A stretch of DNA of 64,000 nt from Bdellovibrionaceae bacterium UBA1609 (GTDB lineage Bacteria; Bdellovibrionota; Bdellovibrionia; Bdellovibrionales; UBA1609): the NCBI GenBank assembly GCA_002321895.1, contig DCMZ01000008.1, positions 62,001 through 126,000 on the forward strand. Direction: 5' to 3'. How positions within the stretch are numbered: position 1 is the first letter of the stretch; each line of letters starts with the position of its first letter. Both the position numbers and the translations under genes were made by a program. The notes beneath the pieces were generated by a model. That model was given only the letters and a program-made list of their open reading frames with translations, made no database searches and was not told where the DNA came from. Of this stretch, positions 17,671 through 26,615 are shown piece after piece.

Positions 17671-18255
17671 TTATTTAGTTTTCTTTTTTGCCGCTTTAGG
17701 CTCAGCTGTTTTCAGGATGAAATCTACTTTTACAATATCATCGATGACTTTATCAGCAGCGAGTTTGCTAAAAAACTTATCCGAACCGTAGGTGATATCA
17801 TATTTGGTTCGGTCGAACTCCATTGTACCCACATAGGTGTTATCTTTCTTTACGAAAGCAACTTCAATAGGGTGCTCATCTTTTTTTATTTTTAATTTAC
17901 CAATGGCTTTGTTGTCTTTTTGGCCTGTGATAGTAAGAGTGGCTTTAGGATATTTTCCCACTTGGAAAAAATCACCACTTTTAACATGGCCTAGGAATTT
18001 CTTTTCCATGCCTCCATCTAGATCATCAACTGTAAAAGAAGTCATATCCATAACAAAGTTACCGGATACAATTTTTCCTTCTTTAACTGTAGCTTTTGCC
18101 TCTAATAGTTTTATGGTTCCGTAATGGCCTCCACCAATTTTCTTTGTGGCTTTCCATTTGAAGGTACTGCCTGCAGTATCTATGGTAACGGCATTGGCAG
18201 AACTAAAACCGAAAGTAATAGCTGCTGCGAGAAGTAACATTTTAATATTTCTCAT
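17671..18255 (-). CDS. YceI family periplasmic protein
   Basis: A 194-residue protein with a Sec signal peptide (residues 1-22, ending SSANA) and the YceI lipocalin-like core: IDTAGSTFKWKATKKIGGGHYGTIKL at the start (STFKWKATKK visible), FVMDMTSFTVDDLDG, and HPIEVAFVKKDNTYVGTMEFDRTKYDI. YceI proteins bind polyisoprenoids or other amphiphiles. The tail is lysine-rich (KAAKKKTK). AGGAG precedes the ATG by seven bases. The GST gene is only 30 bases upstream on the same strand, so the two may be co-transcribed and end at the strong terminator at 17612-17647. Confidence 0.9.
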   Translation of the reverse strand: MRNIKMLLLAAAITFGFSSANAVTIDTAGSTFKWKATKKIGGGHYGTIKLLEAKATVKEGKIVSGNFVMDMTSFTVDDLDGGMEKKFLGHVKSGDFFQVGKYPKATLTITGQKDNKAIGKLKIKKDEHPIEVAFVKKDNTYVGTMEFDRTKYDITYGSDKFFSKLAADKVIDDIVKVDFILKTAEPKAAKKKTK

Positions 18256-18285
18256 TTGGGTTTCTCCTTTTTATAGTTCAATTCT

Positions 18286-19227
18286 TTATTTATCGAGCCA
18301 ATGTTTTGGACCCGAAGGTACAATTCTATATGGGTTTAATGTTTCATGGCTATAGTAATAGTGTTTTTTTACATGATGAGAATTAAATGTACTTTCGAGT
18401 CCAAGGTCTAAATACAAAGCCTTCATGTAACGCGATAAATTATCATAAGAGGATAACGGTCTAACGTTGCATTTAAAGTGAAAGTAGTAGACGAGATCAA
18501 ATCGAAGTAAAGTTGGTAATAAGCGCAGGTCGGCTTCAGTGACAACATCTCCTACGAGGTAGTTACTTGTATTGAGTTTTTCTTCAATTTTATCTAAGTT
18601 GTGGAAAAGTTGCTCGACGGCTTCATCGTATGCCTCTTGGGTCTTTGCAAATCCACAGCGGTAAACACCGTTGTTAATGGTGTTGTAAACCACATCATTC
18701 ACCTGATCTATTTCGGATCGAAGTGAATCCGGGCAGTAATCTTCACTGTTGCCAGTCAGCTTGTTAAATGAGGTGTTGAAAATTCGAATGATCTCCGAGG
18801 ACTCATTGTTAACTATTTGATTGGTTTTCGTGTCCCATAAAATGGGCACCGTCGATCGACAAGTCACATTTGGATCGCTGGCGGTATAGACTTGATGTAA
18901 AGCCTGGAAGCCATTGATGTGATCTACTGTTGCACCCGGAGATTGAGTATTAAACGTCCAGCCGTCTTTTAACATTTCAGGAGCCACAACACTTATATTG
19001 ATGTGATCTTCTAAGCCTTTTAGTTTTCTAAAAATAAGAGTCCGATGAGCCCAAGGGCAGGCGTAAGAAACATAGAGATGGTACCTTTGCGACTCTGGTT
19101 GAAAAGTGGGGTGGTCTTCATGAACCTTTTCTCTAAAAACTGAGTCTGGGCGGTCAAAGGCGCCTTTGTCGTCAGATCGCACCAGTTCTGCGTCTTCTTT
19201 CCATTTACCATCTATTAGCATGCCCAT
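18286..19227 (-). CDS. yqjG: Glutathionyl-hydroquinone reductase-like glutathione S-transferase (Xi class)
   Basis: A 313-residue GST of the YqjG/ECM4 type. The catalytic CPWAHR motif has Cys57, the N-terminal region contains RYHLYVSYACPWAHRTLIF (catalytic part visible), the thioredoxin-like half binds glutathione (NNESSEIIRIFN) and the C-terminal half is helical. These enzymes reduce glutathionyl-hydroquinones in the cytoplasm. The gene is divergent from a LysR regulator over a 109-base region with an inverted repeat, so quinone-responsive control is likely. Confidence 0.85.
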   Translation of the reverse strand: MGMLIDGKWKEDAELVRSDDKGAFDRPDSVFREKVHEDHPTFQPESQRYHLYVSYACPWAHRTLIFRKLKGLEDHINISVVAPEMLKDGWTFNTQSPGATVDHINGFQALHQVYTASDPNVTCRSTVPILWDTKTNQIVNNESSEIIRIFNTSFNKLTGNSEDYCPDSLRSEIDQVNDVVYNTINNGVYRCGFAKTQEAYDEAVEQLFHNLDKIEEKLNTSNYLVGDVVTEADLRLLPTLLRFDLVYYFHFKCNVRPLSSYDNLSRYMKALYLDLGLESTFNSHHVKKHYYYSHETLNPYRIVPSGPKHWLDK

Positions 19228-19262
19228 GAATTCTTCCCTTCTGTGATGCTTTAAGTTTAGGG

Positions 19263-19320
19263 TTGACGCAGTACAAAATAAAGAACATTATTTCCATTAA
19301 GATGTTCTAAAATATGAACG
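19263..19320. promoter_or_regulatory. Divergent promoter region with LysR-type dyad
   Basis: TTGACG (19263-19268) and CATTAT (19286-19291) are spaced by 17 bases and would drive the LysR gene. Overlapping it is a perfect 7-bp inverted repeat AGAACAT-N13-ATGTTCT (19282-19288, 19302-19308), with a further half-site at 19314-19319. The dyad overlaps the -10 element, as expected for LysR autorepression and divergent control of the GST gene. Confidence 0.5.
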
Positions 19321-19336
19321 TTGGAGGGGTATTGAA

Positions 19337-20197
19337 ATGTGGATCACATTAGAGCAAATTGAATGTTTTCATGCAGTTATGGAGACTGGTAGCCTCAACT
19401 CCAGCTCTGATCGTCTGGGAAAGGCCAAGTCGGCGATTAGCTATTCCATTAAACGCTTAGAGGAGCAAGTGGGGTTTCCACTGTTTGATCGAGGCAACTA
19501 CCGTTTGGAACCGACAGATAGGGCTCATGATTTTTTAAACCAGTCTCTTCTTTTGTTAAAGCAGGCCGATGACCTTAAAGATTTTGCGCAACAGTTGGCC
19601 GGAGGGGTTGAAGGACGCATCTCCATATCCTGTACGGATATCTATCCTATTGATGAACTCAATCGAAACGTAAAGCAGGTCATGGAGAAGTTTCCTAAAA
19701 CGCAAATCTCTCTGATGCGGGAGATTTTGTCGGGGGAAAGACTGTTGGTTCAAGGTGAGGTAGATATTGCCATCTTTGAGGGATTGCGTAATCGCTCTGA
19801 TTTGGAGTTTAAAAAAATTGGGCCAGTAAAATTAATGCTCGTTCTCGGAAAAGAGAGTTCAATATACAAAGGCTCAAAGAGCAGTATTTCCATGGACCAG
19901 CTTTACTCGTACCCACAAATTGTTCAGCGAAGTACTCTTTCCAGTGATGAATCCTTTGGTGTACATGACCAAGCGATGCAATGGACTGTCACCGATACTA
20001 TGACTAAAAAGCAGATTATTTTAGATGGATTGGGGTGGGGGCGATTGCCCCATCAGTTGATTGGGGATGAGCTCAAATCAGGGCGTCTGATTCATTTAAA
20101 ACACCTAAATAGGGATGATAAAACGGATGTCTATATCGCTCGTAAAAAATCTAAAAGTCATGGGCTTGTAAATCAGTATCTATGGGATCTGTTTTAA
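19337..20197 (+). CDS. LysR family transcriptional regulator
   Basis: A 286-residue LysR protein. The N-terminal winged helix (LEQIECFHAVMETGSLNSS, AKSAISYSIKRLEEQVG, LFDRG) is standard, followed by an effector-binding domain (RISISCTDIYPIDELN...). GGAGGGG precedes the ATG by eight bases. It is divergent from the YqjG-like GST; in E. coli the LysR regulator YhaJ is encoded near yqjG and responds to quinone-like compounds, which makes a YhaJ-like role plausible but unproven. Confidence 0.85.
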   Translation: MWITLEQIECFHAVMETGSLNSSSDRLGKAKSAISYSIKRLEEQVGFPLFDRGNYRLEPTDRAHDFLNQSLLLLKQADDLKDFAQQLAGGVEGRISISCTDIYPIDELNRNVKQVMEKFPKTQISLMREILSGERLLVQGEVDIAIFEGLRNRSDLEFKKIGPVKLMLVLGKESSIYKGSKSSISMDQLYSYPQIVQRSTLSSDESFGVHDQAMQWTVTDTMTKKQIILDGLGWGRLPHQLIGDELKSGRLIHLKHLNRDDKTDVYIARKKSKSHGLVNQYLWDLF

Positions 20198-20216
20198 GGG
20201 GAACACCCATTCCCCT
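20197..20216. terminator. Possible bidirectional terminator hairpin
   Basis: A 7-bp stem AGGGGAA/TTCCCCT with a 6-nt loop sits immediately after the LysR stop and before the end of the convergent DUF4105 gene. The T-tracts are poor on both strands, so termination is uncertain. Confidence 0.35.
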
Positions 20217-20259
20217 AGTAGAAGAGAGGGTGACCGACGAAGTGACTCAGAGAGTTTGG

Positions 20260-21843
20260 CTAGGGTAGCTGAGCTCCGGAATCATCATGAGTTTTTATAA
20301 CTGTGAATCCTTGCTCGTTGGTGCTGGGTTCTATGCGATAGCGGCTTCCCAAAACTCCATAGCGCTTAAACGAAGAGAGTATACTTTTAGGTGTGGTGAA
20401 AAAATGTTGTTTTGAATAGCGAATTTCAGGCAGACTGACTTTAAGTAAACTAGCCAATTGATGAACACAGTTATTCGTAACCTGTCCCCATTTTCCTCGG
20501 TACTCCTTATCGAACTCCTGAATGGTTAACAGCAAGTCCTTGATAAAGTATTCTTTCGAACGAACGTTGGACTTGAGTTCGACCACTGTGAGCCCTCTTT
20601 GTTGATCAACAACGTAATAATCCACTCGATTTTGCAGATGGAAAGCTTGTATATATCCTACATATTCTCCTGATAGCTTTCTCATTTGGGACTTTAAAAA
20701 ACCATCCTCTTCTTCATCATAGCCGGGATTATAGTAATGAAAATCTATGGACTGATTGTTGCCTATAGACTCAAGACATTCCTGACTGGATTGATCTTCT
20801 TCAGTGCACGAGGCTAAAATTAAACCAATGTGACCCCAGCGACTTTCGATCCCCTCACCAGGATCTGCGACCACTAAGAACACAGATTCCACCTGATCCA
20901 TGTCTATACTAAGCCGAGAATCTTCTCCGCCGGTGAGAATGATATCGATGAGTGAGTCATCACAACGCTCCGGGGGGGCTGAGATTTCCAGGACTCTCCG
21001 AAAAAGATGATCCATCGCGGGGCGGATGCAATTAAAATTTTTATTGAGCAGGAAATACTCCATGTTGACGGCAAAGGCTTCTTTTGGAGATTCTAGCTCA
21101 CGTACATCTAAATTGTTAAATGGTCGTTCTTTTTGCTCTATACCAAGTTCTGTAATTTGCAAATTTTTATAGCCCCAGAATCCATAGGTAAAATGGGTGA
21201 GGTTAAAAAATGCGGGGCGGTTTGAAATTAAGCCTCGAGTCTTTCTGAGAGTTTTGCAAACAGGATCGCTATGACCACCCAGTCGACATTGGTTCCAAGC
21301 CACTTGTTCGTCTTTAGGGTAAAATCGAATTTCATCATACATTTTACTAATGACATTAATTAGGGCGGCGGCAGTGTAATATCCTAAGTGTCGGAACCGA
21401 CAAGTTGGAGTCTTTGATGCCATTCCCGCCTCAAACACATCCCAAACTTCAGGATGGATAGTGATTTCTGACTCCCATCGGTAGGGTATTTTTACGCTCA
21501 CTTGGTCGTTGTCGTATTTAACAATATTGCTCGTTTCAAGTGTCTCTGAAGCGCAGTCATTAAAATCAGTTATTGTCGAAAAGTCTTTTGTATATCCCTT
21601 TTTGATTACAAGCTTTCGATCAAGAAAAGTGCGCATTTGAGCGGGGAGCTTTTGCGCCGTCACCGTTAGTACTTTCTCTAAGTAGGGAGGGAGGCGAGAT
21701 GGATCTCCGGAGTCCTGGATCAGTTTTGGCAGATTTGCGTCTAGCGTGAGGTATGGTAGTGCATGAACTGGCAAGGTGAGAGCCAGCGTCAAAAGACTAG
21801 ACAGTCTTAGTAATAAATATAACCGATTGGTCGAGCTTGCCAT
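20260..21843 (-). CDS. Secreted DUF4105 (Lnb-type) domain protein
   Basis: A 527-residue protein with a signal peptide (about 1-28). The C-terminal half matches the DUF4105 pattern: ESRWGHIGL near residue 334, a YYNPGYDEEEDGF turn, then a tyrosine-rich stretch and NNCVHQLASLL near residue 460. In Lnb these conserved His and Cys residues form the thiol protease-like centre that transfers acyl chains between lipoproteins. The N-terminal 250 residues are unrecognised. It lies 90 bases downstream of the secreted cysteine-repeat gene cluster on the same strand and may serve it; that link is inference. Confidence 0.7.
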   Translation of the reverse strand: MASSTNRLYLLLRLSSLLTLALTLPVHALPYLTLDANLPKLIQDSGDPSRLPPYLEKVLTVTAQKLPAQMRTFLDRKLVIKKGYTKDFSTITDFNDCASETLETSNIVKYDNDQVSVKIPYRWESEITIHPEVWDVFEAGMASKTPTCRFRHLGYYTAAALINVISKMYDEIRFYPKDEQVAWNQCRLGGHSDPVCKTLRKTRGLISNRPAFFNLTHFTYGFWGYKNLQITELGIEQKERPFNNLDVRELESPKEAFAVNMEYFLLNKNFNCIRPAMDHLFRRVLEISAPPERCDDSLIDIILTGGEDSRLSIDMDQVESVFLVVADPGEGIESRWGHIGLILASCTEEDQSSQECLESIGNNQSIDFHYYNPGYDEEEDGFLKSQMRKLSGEYVGYIQAFHLQNRVDYYVVDQQRGLTVVELKSNVRSKEYFIKDLLLTIQEFDKEYRGKWGQVTNNCVHQLASLLKVSLPEIRYSKQHFFTTPKSILSSFKRYGVLGSRYRIEPSTNEQGFTVIKTHDDSGAQLP

Positions 21844-21933
21844 AGCATCCCATCACATCGCTTAGAGAGTTGACTCTATAAATTTGCAATCGGGATGCCA
21901 TTATGATTTATCTCTGTGGGAGAAAGGACCGAC

Positions 21934-23259
21934 TTAGTAGTAAACTTTATCGTAAAGGACGCCTCTTGTAGCAGCATCCTGAATTATGGGAATTAATTTT
22001 TCAACAAATTCATCAGAGGTTTTCCAATAATCATTTTTATTGTAGTGCCGAAAACTCTCATTTTCGATATGCATTGTCCTTAGCCCAACATAAAAAGTAT
22101 CTGTCTTACTTATTCTTCTAAATTCTCTTTTAATCGTTAAATTTAACAGAGCTCTAAAGTGAGCTAACTTTTCTACATTTTCGGGATTGAAGAGGTGTAG
22201 AGAGATTTTTATGGACTGCATGGATAAATCTGCAATTTTGAAATAGAAAAGTGGGTCGTCATCGGACACAATTCCTGATTTCCATCGGAAAGATTCCGTG
22301 CAGAAAGTTCTCTCTAAGGGATCATTATTTTTTCGACAGATTTGTACGGCTGGTTCATACCGTTCCCCAGCAACAAGCGCGAGGCAATCTACGAGATTTT
22401 CGTTCGCGTTCATGGAACAAACACTAAGTGCATTGTCGTCAAAGGAGCGATCTTCAATAGCAGCAAGGCATTGAACCAGCTTGGTCGGAGCGCTCTCTTG
22501 GCAAAGGCTCAGCGGTTCACTTTCAAAATTTTTACTTTCGACAGATTGAATGCACATATTGGTGTCGATGCTTGAGGAGACGCAAACATTTTTTGTTCTT
22601 TGAGAGAAGCTCGCGTTTTTTATGACATCTAGGCAAAGGAGCTTATCGTCATAACTGGATCCATAGCGACTACATACAGAAAGTCCTTTTTTTGAAAAAT
22701 TATTTTCAGCCATTCGTTTTAAACAAGGAATTACATAGGATGCCTTATAGGCAGTGGCGGGAAATTCGTCGGTACAATAGGACAACTTTTGGTTGGCGTT
22801 TGCAAGGTCCAAGATGTCAGTAGTAATTATGAATTCTTCTGTGGGCTCAAAATCACGGTTTTTAACGATAGATAGGCATTCTAATTTTTCGGAATTCTTT
22901 AACGTCCGACAAACCTCCAGAGTCGCGGAGGTAAACAGATGACCTTTTACACTTTCAATGCAATCATTCATCGCTTTGGCTTGAAACTCGGTGGCACAAA
23001 ACTCATAGACTCCATTGTTGTCGGCATACTCGGTGGGAGTGTAACTATAAGGCTCCTGAATTGGGCTTGAGATGTCCGTTGGGATTTCGCTCAAGTTATC
23101 ATCTAGAATGGCTCCTAGCCCATCATCGTCATCGATAGCTGTATCAGTTGATTTTTCATAATCAAAAACCTTAGTGGGTTCCTGTTCACCTGATTCTCCA
23201 CTGGCCATAGCAAAGTGATTTGCAGAAAGGCTAAAAAGCAAAATGATTAAAATACGCAT
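21934..23259 (-). CDS. Secreted cysteine-repeat protein, paralogue 1 (longest)
   Basis: A 441-residue protein: signal peptide (about 1-19), then the cluster motif SGESGEQEPTKVFDYEK, an acidic linker (DDDDGLG), then seven or so repeats of about 28 residues, each with two cysteines spaced C-x16-C-x9-12-C (for example CLAAIEDRSFDDNALSVC). The last 120 residues form a cysteine-free domain containing HYNKNDYWKT and ending LYDKVYY. The spacing suggests disulfide-locked helical hairpins in a secreted protein. No known family is recognised. It is the most divergent of four full-length paralogues and is separated from the rest by 71 bases, so it may have its own transcript. Confidence 0.75.
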   Translation of the reverse strand: MRILIILLFSLSANHFAMASGESGEQEPTKVFDYEKSTDTAIDDDDGLGAILDDNLSEIPTDISSPIQEPYSYTPTEYADNNGVYEFCATEFQAKAMNDCIESVKGHLFTSATLEVCRTLKNSEKLECLSIVKNRDFEPTEEFIITTDILDLANANQKLSYCTDEFPATAYKASYVIPCLKRMAENNFSKKGLSVCSRYGSSYDDKLLCLDVIKNASFSQRTKNVCVSSSIDTNMCIQSVESKNFESEPLSLCQESAPTKLVQCLAAIEDRSFDDNALSVCSMNANENLVDCLALVAGERYEPAVQICRKNNDPLERTFCTESFRWKSGIVSDDDPLFYFKIADLSMQSIKISLHLFNPENVEKLAHFRALLNLTIKREFRRISKTDTFYVGLRTMHIENESFRHYNKNDYWKTSDEFVEKLIPIIQDAATRGVLYDKVYY

Positions 23260-23330
23260 ACCTGTTTCCTTGGGTTAATAGAAGCCGACTTGTAACTTCT
23301 CATTCAATCTATAAAGCCCGTCCGCGGCGC

Positions 23331-24395
23331 TTAATAGTTCTTTTCAAATAAACGTCCTCGCCGCAGTACAGTTGGCAGAATTTCTTCGACAAGCATGTGA
23401 GTGATGGCTTCTGCCGGTGTGGGGCGAGACCAAAAGTCCTTCTCTTTGTACTGTTTAAAACCTTCATCCAAAGCATCCTGTCTATTCCAGCCTAAACGGA
23501 GATCATCAATATCGCCCGAGACAAATTTTAGCTGATCCTGAACCACTAGCTCAACGTAGGTTTTATACTTAGGTCTAATTCTATCACTAAGTAAAAAATC
23601 AGAAAGAGGAAGGGTGAATACTATTTGTCCTTCAATACCAATATATATGGTTTTAGATTCTCCGTCACCAAACCGGTTTTCGGTCAAAAACGAATCTGTA
23701 CATAAAGTTCTGCTATTTGGGATTTCATTTTTACGACACACCTGAACGGCAGGTTCAAATTGTTGGTCCGCTATAAAATCTAAACATTTAGATAGTTCAC
23801 GTTCCGTGTTCAATTCACAAACGCTTAAGGCGTACAAATCAAAGGATCGATTGGCAATGTTTTTTAAGCAGAAGTTCAGTGTTTGAGGTGCTTTATTTTT
23901 ACAAAGCATAAGAGGGTCATTTTCAAAAATTTGACCTTTAACGGTGGCCATACAGGAATTTAGATCATGGGTCGAGGAGTTGCATACATTGGTCGTTCCG
24001 ATTTGAAATTGAGAGTCTCTAATAATTTCCAGACAAGATAGTTTTCCTCTGTCGTTATCGTGTTGCTTGCAGACATTTAAAACACCTTCATAAAACCGAT
24101 GCCCTTTTACAAGAGCAATACACTCATTCATAAATTGGGAATCCACTTCATCGCCACAGAAGTTATACATTGTCATGTCATCAACCAAAACATCGGATGA
24201 GTAATCTAAGAGGGGAGCATTGACCTCTTCGATAATATCATCGGTTAGGATCACTCCCAAACCATCGTCGTCCGATGAAGCTGGGGCCTTTTCATAATCA
24301 AAGACTTTTGTGGCCTCTTGATCTCCGGATTTTCCACTGCCGTAGGCCATTGGAATTATCATTAAACTGGAAAGCACTACTGTTAAAAAATTCAC
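23331..24395 (-). CDS. Secreted cysteine-repeat protein, paralogue 2
   Basis: A 354-residue paralogue with signal peptide (ending IPMAYG), motif SGKSGDQEATKVFDYEK, acidic linker ASSDDDGLG and about five C-x16-C repeats such as CLKNIANRSFDLYALSVC. The C-terminal domain has FKQYKEKDFWSRPTPAEAIT and ends RLFEKNY. Its first 40 codons are nearly identical in DNA to the next two upstream genes (67-bp repeat), showing recent duplication or gene conversion. It follows paralogue 3 by 14 bases. Function unknown; export is supported by the signal peptide. Confidence 0.75.
   Translation of the reverse strand: MNFLTVVLSSLMIIPMAYGSGKSGDQEATKVFDYEKAPASSDDDGLGVILTDDIIEEVNAPLLDYSSDVLVDDMTMYNFCGDEVDSQFMNECIALVKGHRFYEGVLNVCKQHDNDRGKLSCLEIIRDSQFQIGTTNVCNSSTHDLNSCMATVKGQIFENDPLMLCKNKAPQTLNFCLKNIANRSFDLYALSVCELNTERELSKCLDFIADQQFEPAVQVCRKNEIPNSRTLCTDSFLTENRFGDGESKTIYIGIEGQIVFTLPLSDFLLSDRIRPKYKTYVELVVQDQLKFVSGDIDDLRLGWNRQDALDEGFKQYKEKDFWSRPTPAEAITHMLVEEILPTVLRRGRLFEKNY
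24254..24320. repeat. 67-bp near-identical coding repeat, copy A
   Basis: This segment encodes the TKVFDYEKAPASSDDDGLG region of paralogue 2 and differs at one position (T for C) from copies B and C. Confidence 0.9.
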
Positions 24396-24409
24396 ATCAT
24401 TTTCCTTTT

Positions 24410-25486
24410 CTAATATGTTTTGGCATACACAACTACATCTCGATAGGTCTTCTTCAAGATATGGTCTACTAGCAGATTTGTGATAGCCGTTCTTGGATCA
24501 GGGGTTCTCCAATAGTCGTTTTTATTATAGTGCTTGTAGCGTCTTGACCTAAGCTGATCCTGATCCCAGCCAAAATACAATTCGTCAATCTTATCTGAAG
24601 TTGAACTAATGGCGGGGGTGATAACTATGGAGACATAGGTTTTGTAAAATTCAACCATGTCTTCTGAAAGCAAGGTATCCGACATAGCGATTGAAATAGG
24701 CCGTGCAGCTTCAATTTGAACGAGAACAGTGATATTTTCTGCGCTATTGAGCTCTTCATTTCTATTAAATGCGAGCGTACAAATAGTTCTCTCGTTGGGA
24801 TCCTGATTTTTTTGGCAGATTTCCACTTCAGGCTCAAACTCAAAACCTCTAATAAATTTAAGACAGTCTACGAGATGGATCCCACCATTTAGAGCACAGA
24901 CGCTTAGCGCATTGCTGTCAAAAGTTTGTCCGGAGATAGCTTCGAGGCATGAGTTAAGATGGTTGCCCCCGTTCTCTTGGCAGGTTAAGAGAGCGTCATT
25001 TTCGAAAGCTTTTCCCACTATATTTTGAATACAGCCATTTAACTCAGGATTGGATTCATTGCATACAGGCAGAGCAGCACTTGTGAGGATTCCATTTTTC
25101 ACAATTTCAAGACAGCTGAGTTTTTCGTATTGGTCTGAATGAAGTTTGCAGATTTCCAAAGAATTTGAAGAAAATTGATGTCCTTTTACAGTAGATATAC
25201 AGCTATTCATAGTCGAGGACCCAAATTCGGTAGCGCAAAACTCATACATTTCTCTTGGTGTAGCAAAGCTAGAGGAATAAATGTTGGAGTTAATACCGGA
25301 AGCCGTCGGATCTAAGAAGTTTAGAGAGTCATCATGTAAAATGTCTCCCAAACCATCGTCGTCCGATGAAGCTGGGGCCTTTTCATAATCAAAGACCTTT
25401 GTGGCCTCTTGGTCTCCGGATGGTCCACTGGCATAGGCCATTGGAATCATCATTAAAGTGGTAAGCAAAGCAATTAAAATTTTCAT
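24410..25486 (-). CDS. Secreted cysteine-repeat protein, paralogue 3
   Basis: A 358-residue paralogue: signal peptide ending IPMAYA, motif SGPSGDQEATKVFDYEK, acidic linker, five cysteine-paired repeats (for example CLEAISGQTFDSNALSVC) and a C-terminal domain with HYNKNDYWRTPDPRTAIT ending VYAKTY. It is closest to paralogue 4 over the repeats (FCATEFGSSTMN..C in both) and to paralogue 2 over the signal peptide, a mosaic pattern expected from unequal exchange. Spacing of 12 and 14 bases to its neighbours indicates one transcript. Confidence 0.75.
   Translation of the reverse strand: MKILIALLTTLMMIPMAYASGPSGDQEATKVFDYEKAPASSDDDGLGDILHDDSLNFLDPTASGINSNIYSSSFATPREMYEFCATEFGSSTMNSCISTVKGHQFSSNSLEICKLHSDQYEKLSCLEIVKNGILTSAALPVCNESNPELNGCIQNIVGKAFENDALLTCQENGGNHLNSCLEAISGQTFDSNALSVCALNGGIHLVDCLKFIRGFEFEPEVEICQKNQDPNERTICTLAFNRNEELNSAENITVLVQIEAARPISIAMSDTLLSEDMVEFYKTYVSIVITPAISSTSDKIDELYFGWDQDQLRSRRYKHYNKNDYWRTPDPRTAITNLLVDHILKKTYRDVVVYAKTY
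25345..25411. repeat. 67-bp near-identical coding repeat, copy B
   Basis: Identical to copy C at 26440-26506 and one mismatch from copy A. It lies in the same place in paralogue 3. Confidence 0.9.
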
Positions 25487-25498
25487 GTCATTTTCCTT

Positions 25499-26584
25499 TT
25501 AATGATAAGTTTTACTATATAGATGACCTTGGCTGTGGATATTTCTTAGCACTTCAATTAAATGTTTTGTGATTGCCGTCTTTCGATCAGGTGATTTCCA
25601 ATAGTCATTGGCTCTATAGTGTTTTTTTCGTGTTTTGTATGAAATCATTTGCTCTTCCGTCCAGCCATAATTGACTTCATTAATTTTTCCTGTGTAATGG
25701 CTTAGAGCTGGTCCAATAACAAGTGAGAGATAGGATTTGTAATAATCAATAGTTTCTGAAGCAAGTAAGCCGCCCGAGAAAGAGACTTCAAATGGTGCAG
25801 TGTTTTCAATTTTCACCCATACTGTCCGAGCATCTATGGTATTGAAATCCTCATGTCGATTAAAGGCCATTGTGCAAATAGCTCTTTCGGCAGGATCACC
25901 ATTTCGACGACAAATTTCCACATCAGGATCAAAATCAAAGTCTCTGATAAGCTTAATGCAGTCCACAAGATAACTTTCGACATTTAAAGCACAGACACTG
26001 AGTGCGTGGCTGTTAAATGTCCTTCTAGAAATGGCTTCGAGGCATGAGTTAAGATGGCTGCCTCCATTCTCTTTGCAGAGTAAGAGTGAATCATTCTCAA
26101 AAACTTTTCCCATTATGTTTTCAATGCAGCCGTTTAAATCAGGATTGGTTTTAGTGCATATGGGCCGAGTGACATCTGTGAGTATTCCATCTTTCACAAT
26201 TTCAAGACAGCTGAGTTTTTTGGCCTGGTCCGAATGAAGTTTGCAGACCTCCAATGAATTTGAAGAGAATTGGTGTCCTTTCACCGTAGTTATACAATTA
26301 TTCATAGTTGAGGAACCAAACTCGGTGGCACAAAACTCATACATTCCTCTGGGAGAAACAAAATCTCCAGCAGACACAGAGGAATCAATACCGGAAGCCG
26401 TAGGATCTAATTGGGTGAGGGAGTCATCATGCAAAATGTCTCCCAAACCATCGTCGTCCGATGAAGCTGGGGCCTTTTCATAATCAAAGACCTTTGTGGC
26501 CTCTTGCTCTCCGGATGGGCCACTGGCATGGGTAAACTGAGCACCAGCTAAACCGAGAAAGAAAACAACTAATATTTTCATCAT
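25499..26584 (-). CDS. Secreted cysteine-repeat protein, paralogue 4
   Basis: A 361-residue paralogue: signal peptide ending FTHA, motif SGPSGEQEATKVFDYEK, acidic linker, then repeats with cysteines at alternating spacings of 16 and 9-11 residues (CIENIMGKVFENDSLLLC, CLEAISRRTFNSHALSVC), twelve cysteines in all. The C-terminal domain includes HYRANDYWKSPDRKTAIT and ends LYSKTYH. The even number of regularly placed cysteines fits intrarepeat disulfides formed outside the cytoplasm. It follows the short paralogue by 31 bases. Confidence 0.75.
   Translation of the reverse strand: MMKILVVFFLGLAGAQFTHASGPSGEQEATKVFDYEKAPASSDDDGLGDILHDDSLTQLDPTASGIDSSVSAGDFVSPRGMYEFCATEFGSSTMNNCITTVKGHQFSSNSLEVCKLHSDQAKKLSCLEIVKDGILTDVTRPICTKTNPDLNGCIENIMGKVFENDSLLLCKENGGSHLNSCLEAISRRTFNSHALSVCALNVESYLVDCIKLIRDFDFDPDVEICRRNGDPAERAICTMAFNRHEDFNTIDARTVWVKIENTAPFEVSFSGGLLASETIDYYKSYLSLVIGPALSHYTGKINEVNYGWTEEQMISYKTRKKHYRANDYWKSPDRKTAITKHLIEVLRNIHSQGHLYSKTYH
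26440..26506. repeat. 67-bp near-identical coding repeat, copy C
   Basis: Identical to copy B; the similarity to copy B continues about 20 bases upstream in coordinates with a single mismatch. It lies in paralogue 4. Confidence 0.9.
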
Positions 26585-26615
26585 CTGTCCTTTTTAAATA
26601 GGGCCGCATAGTACA

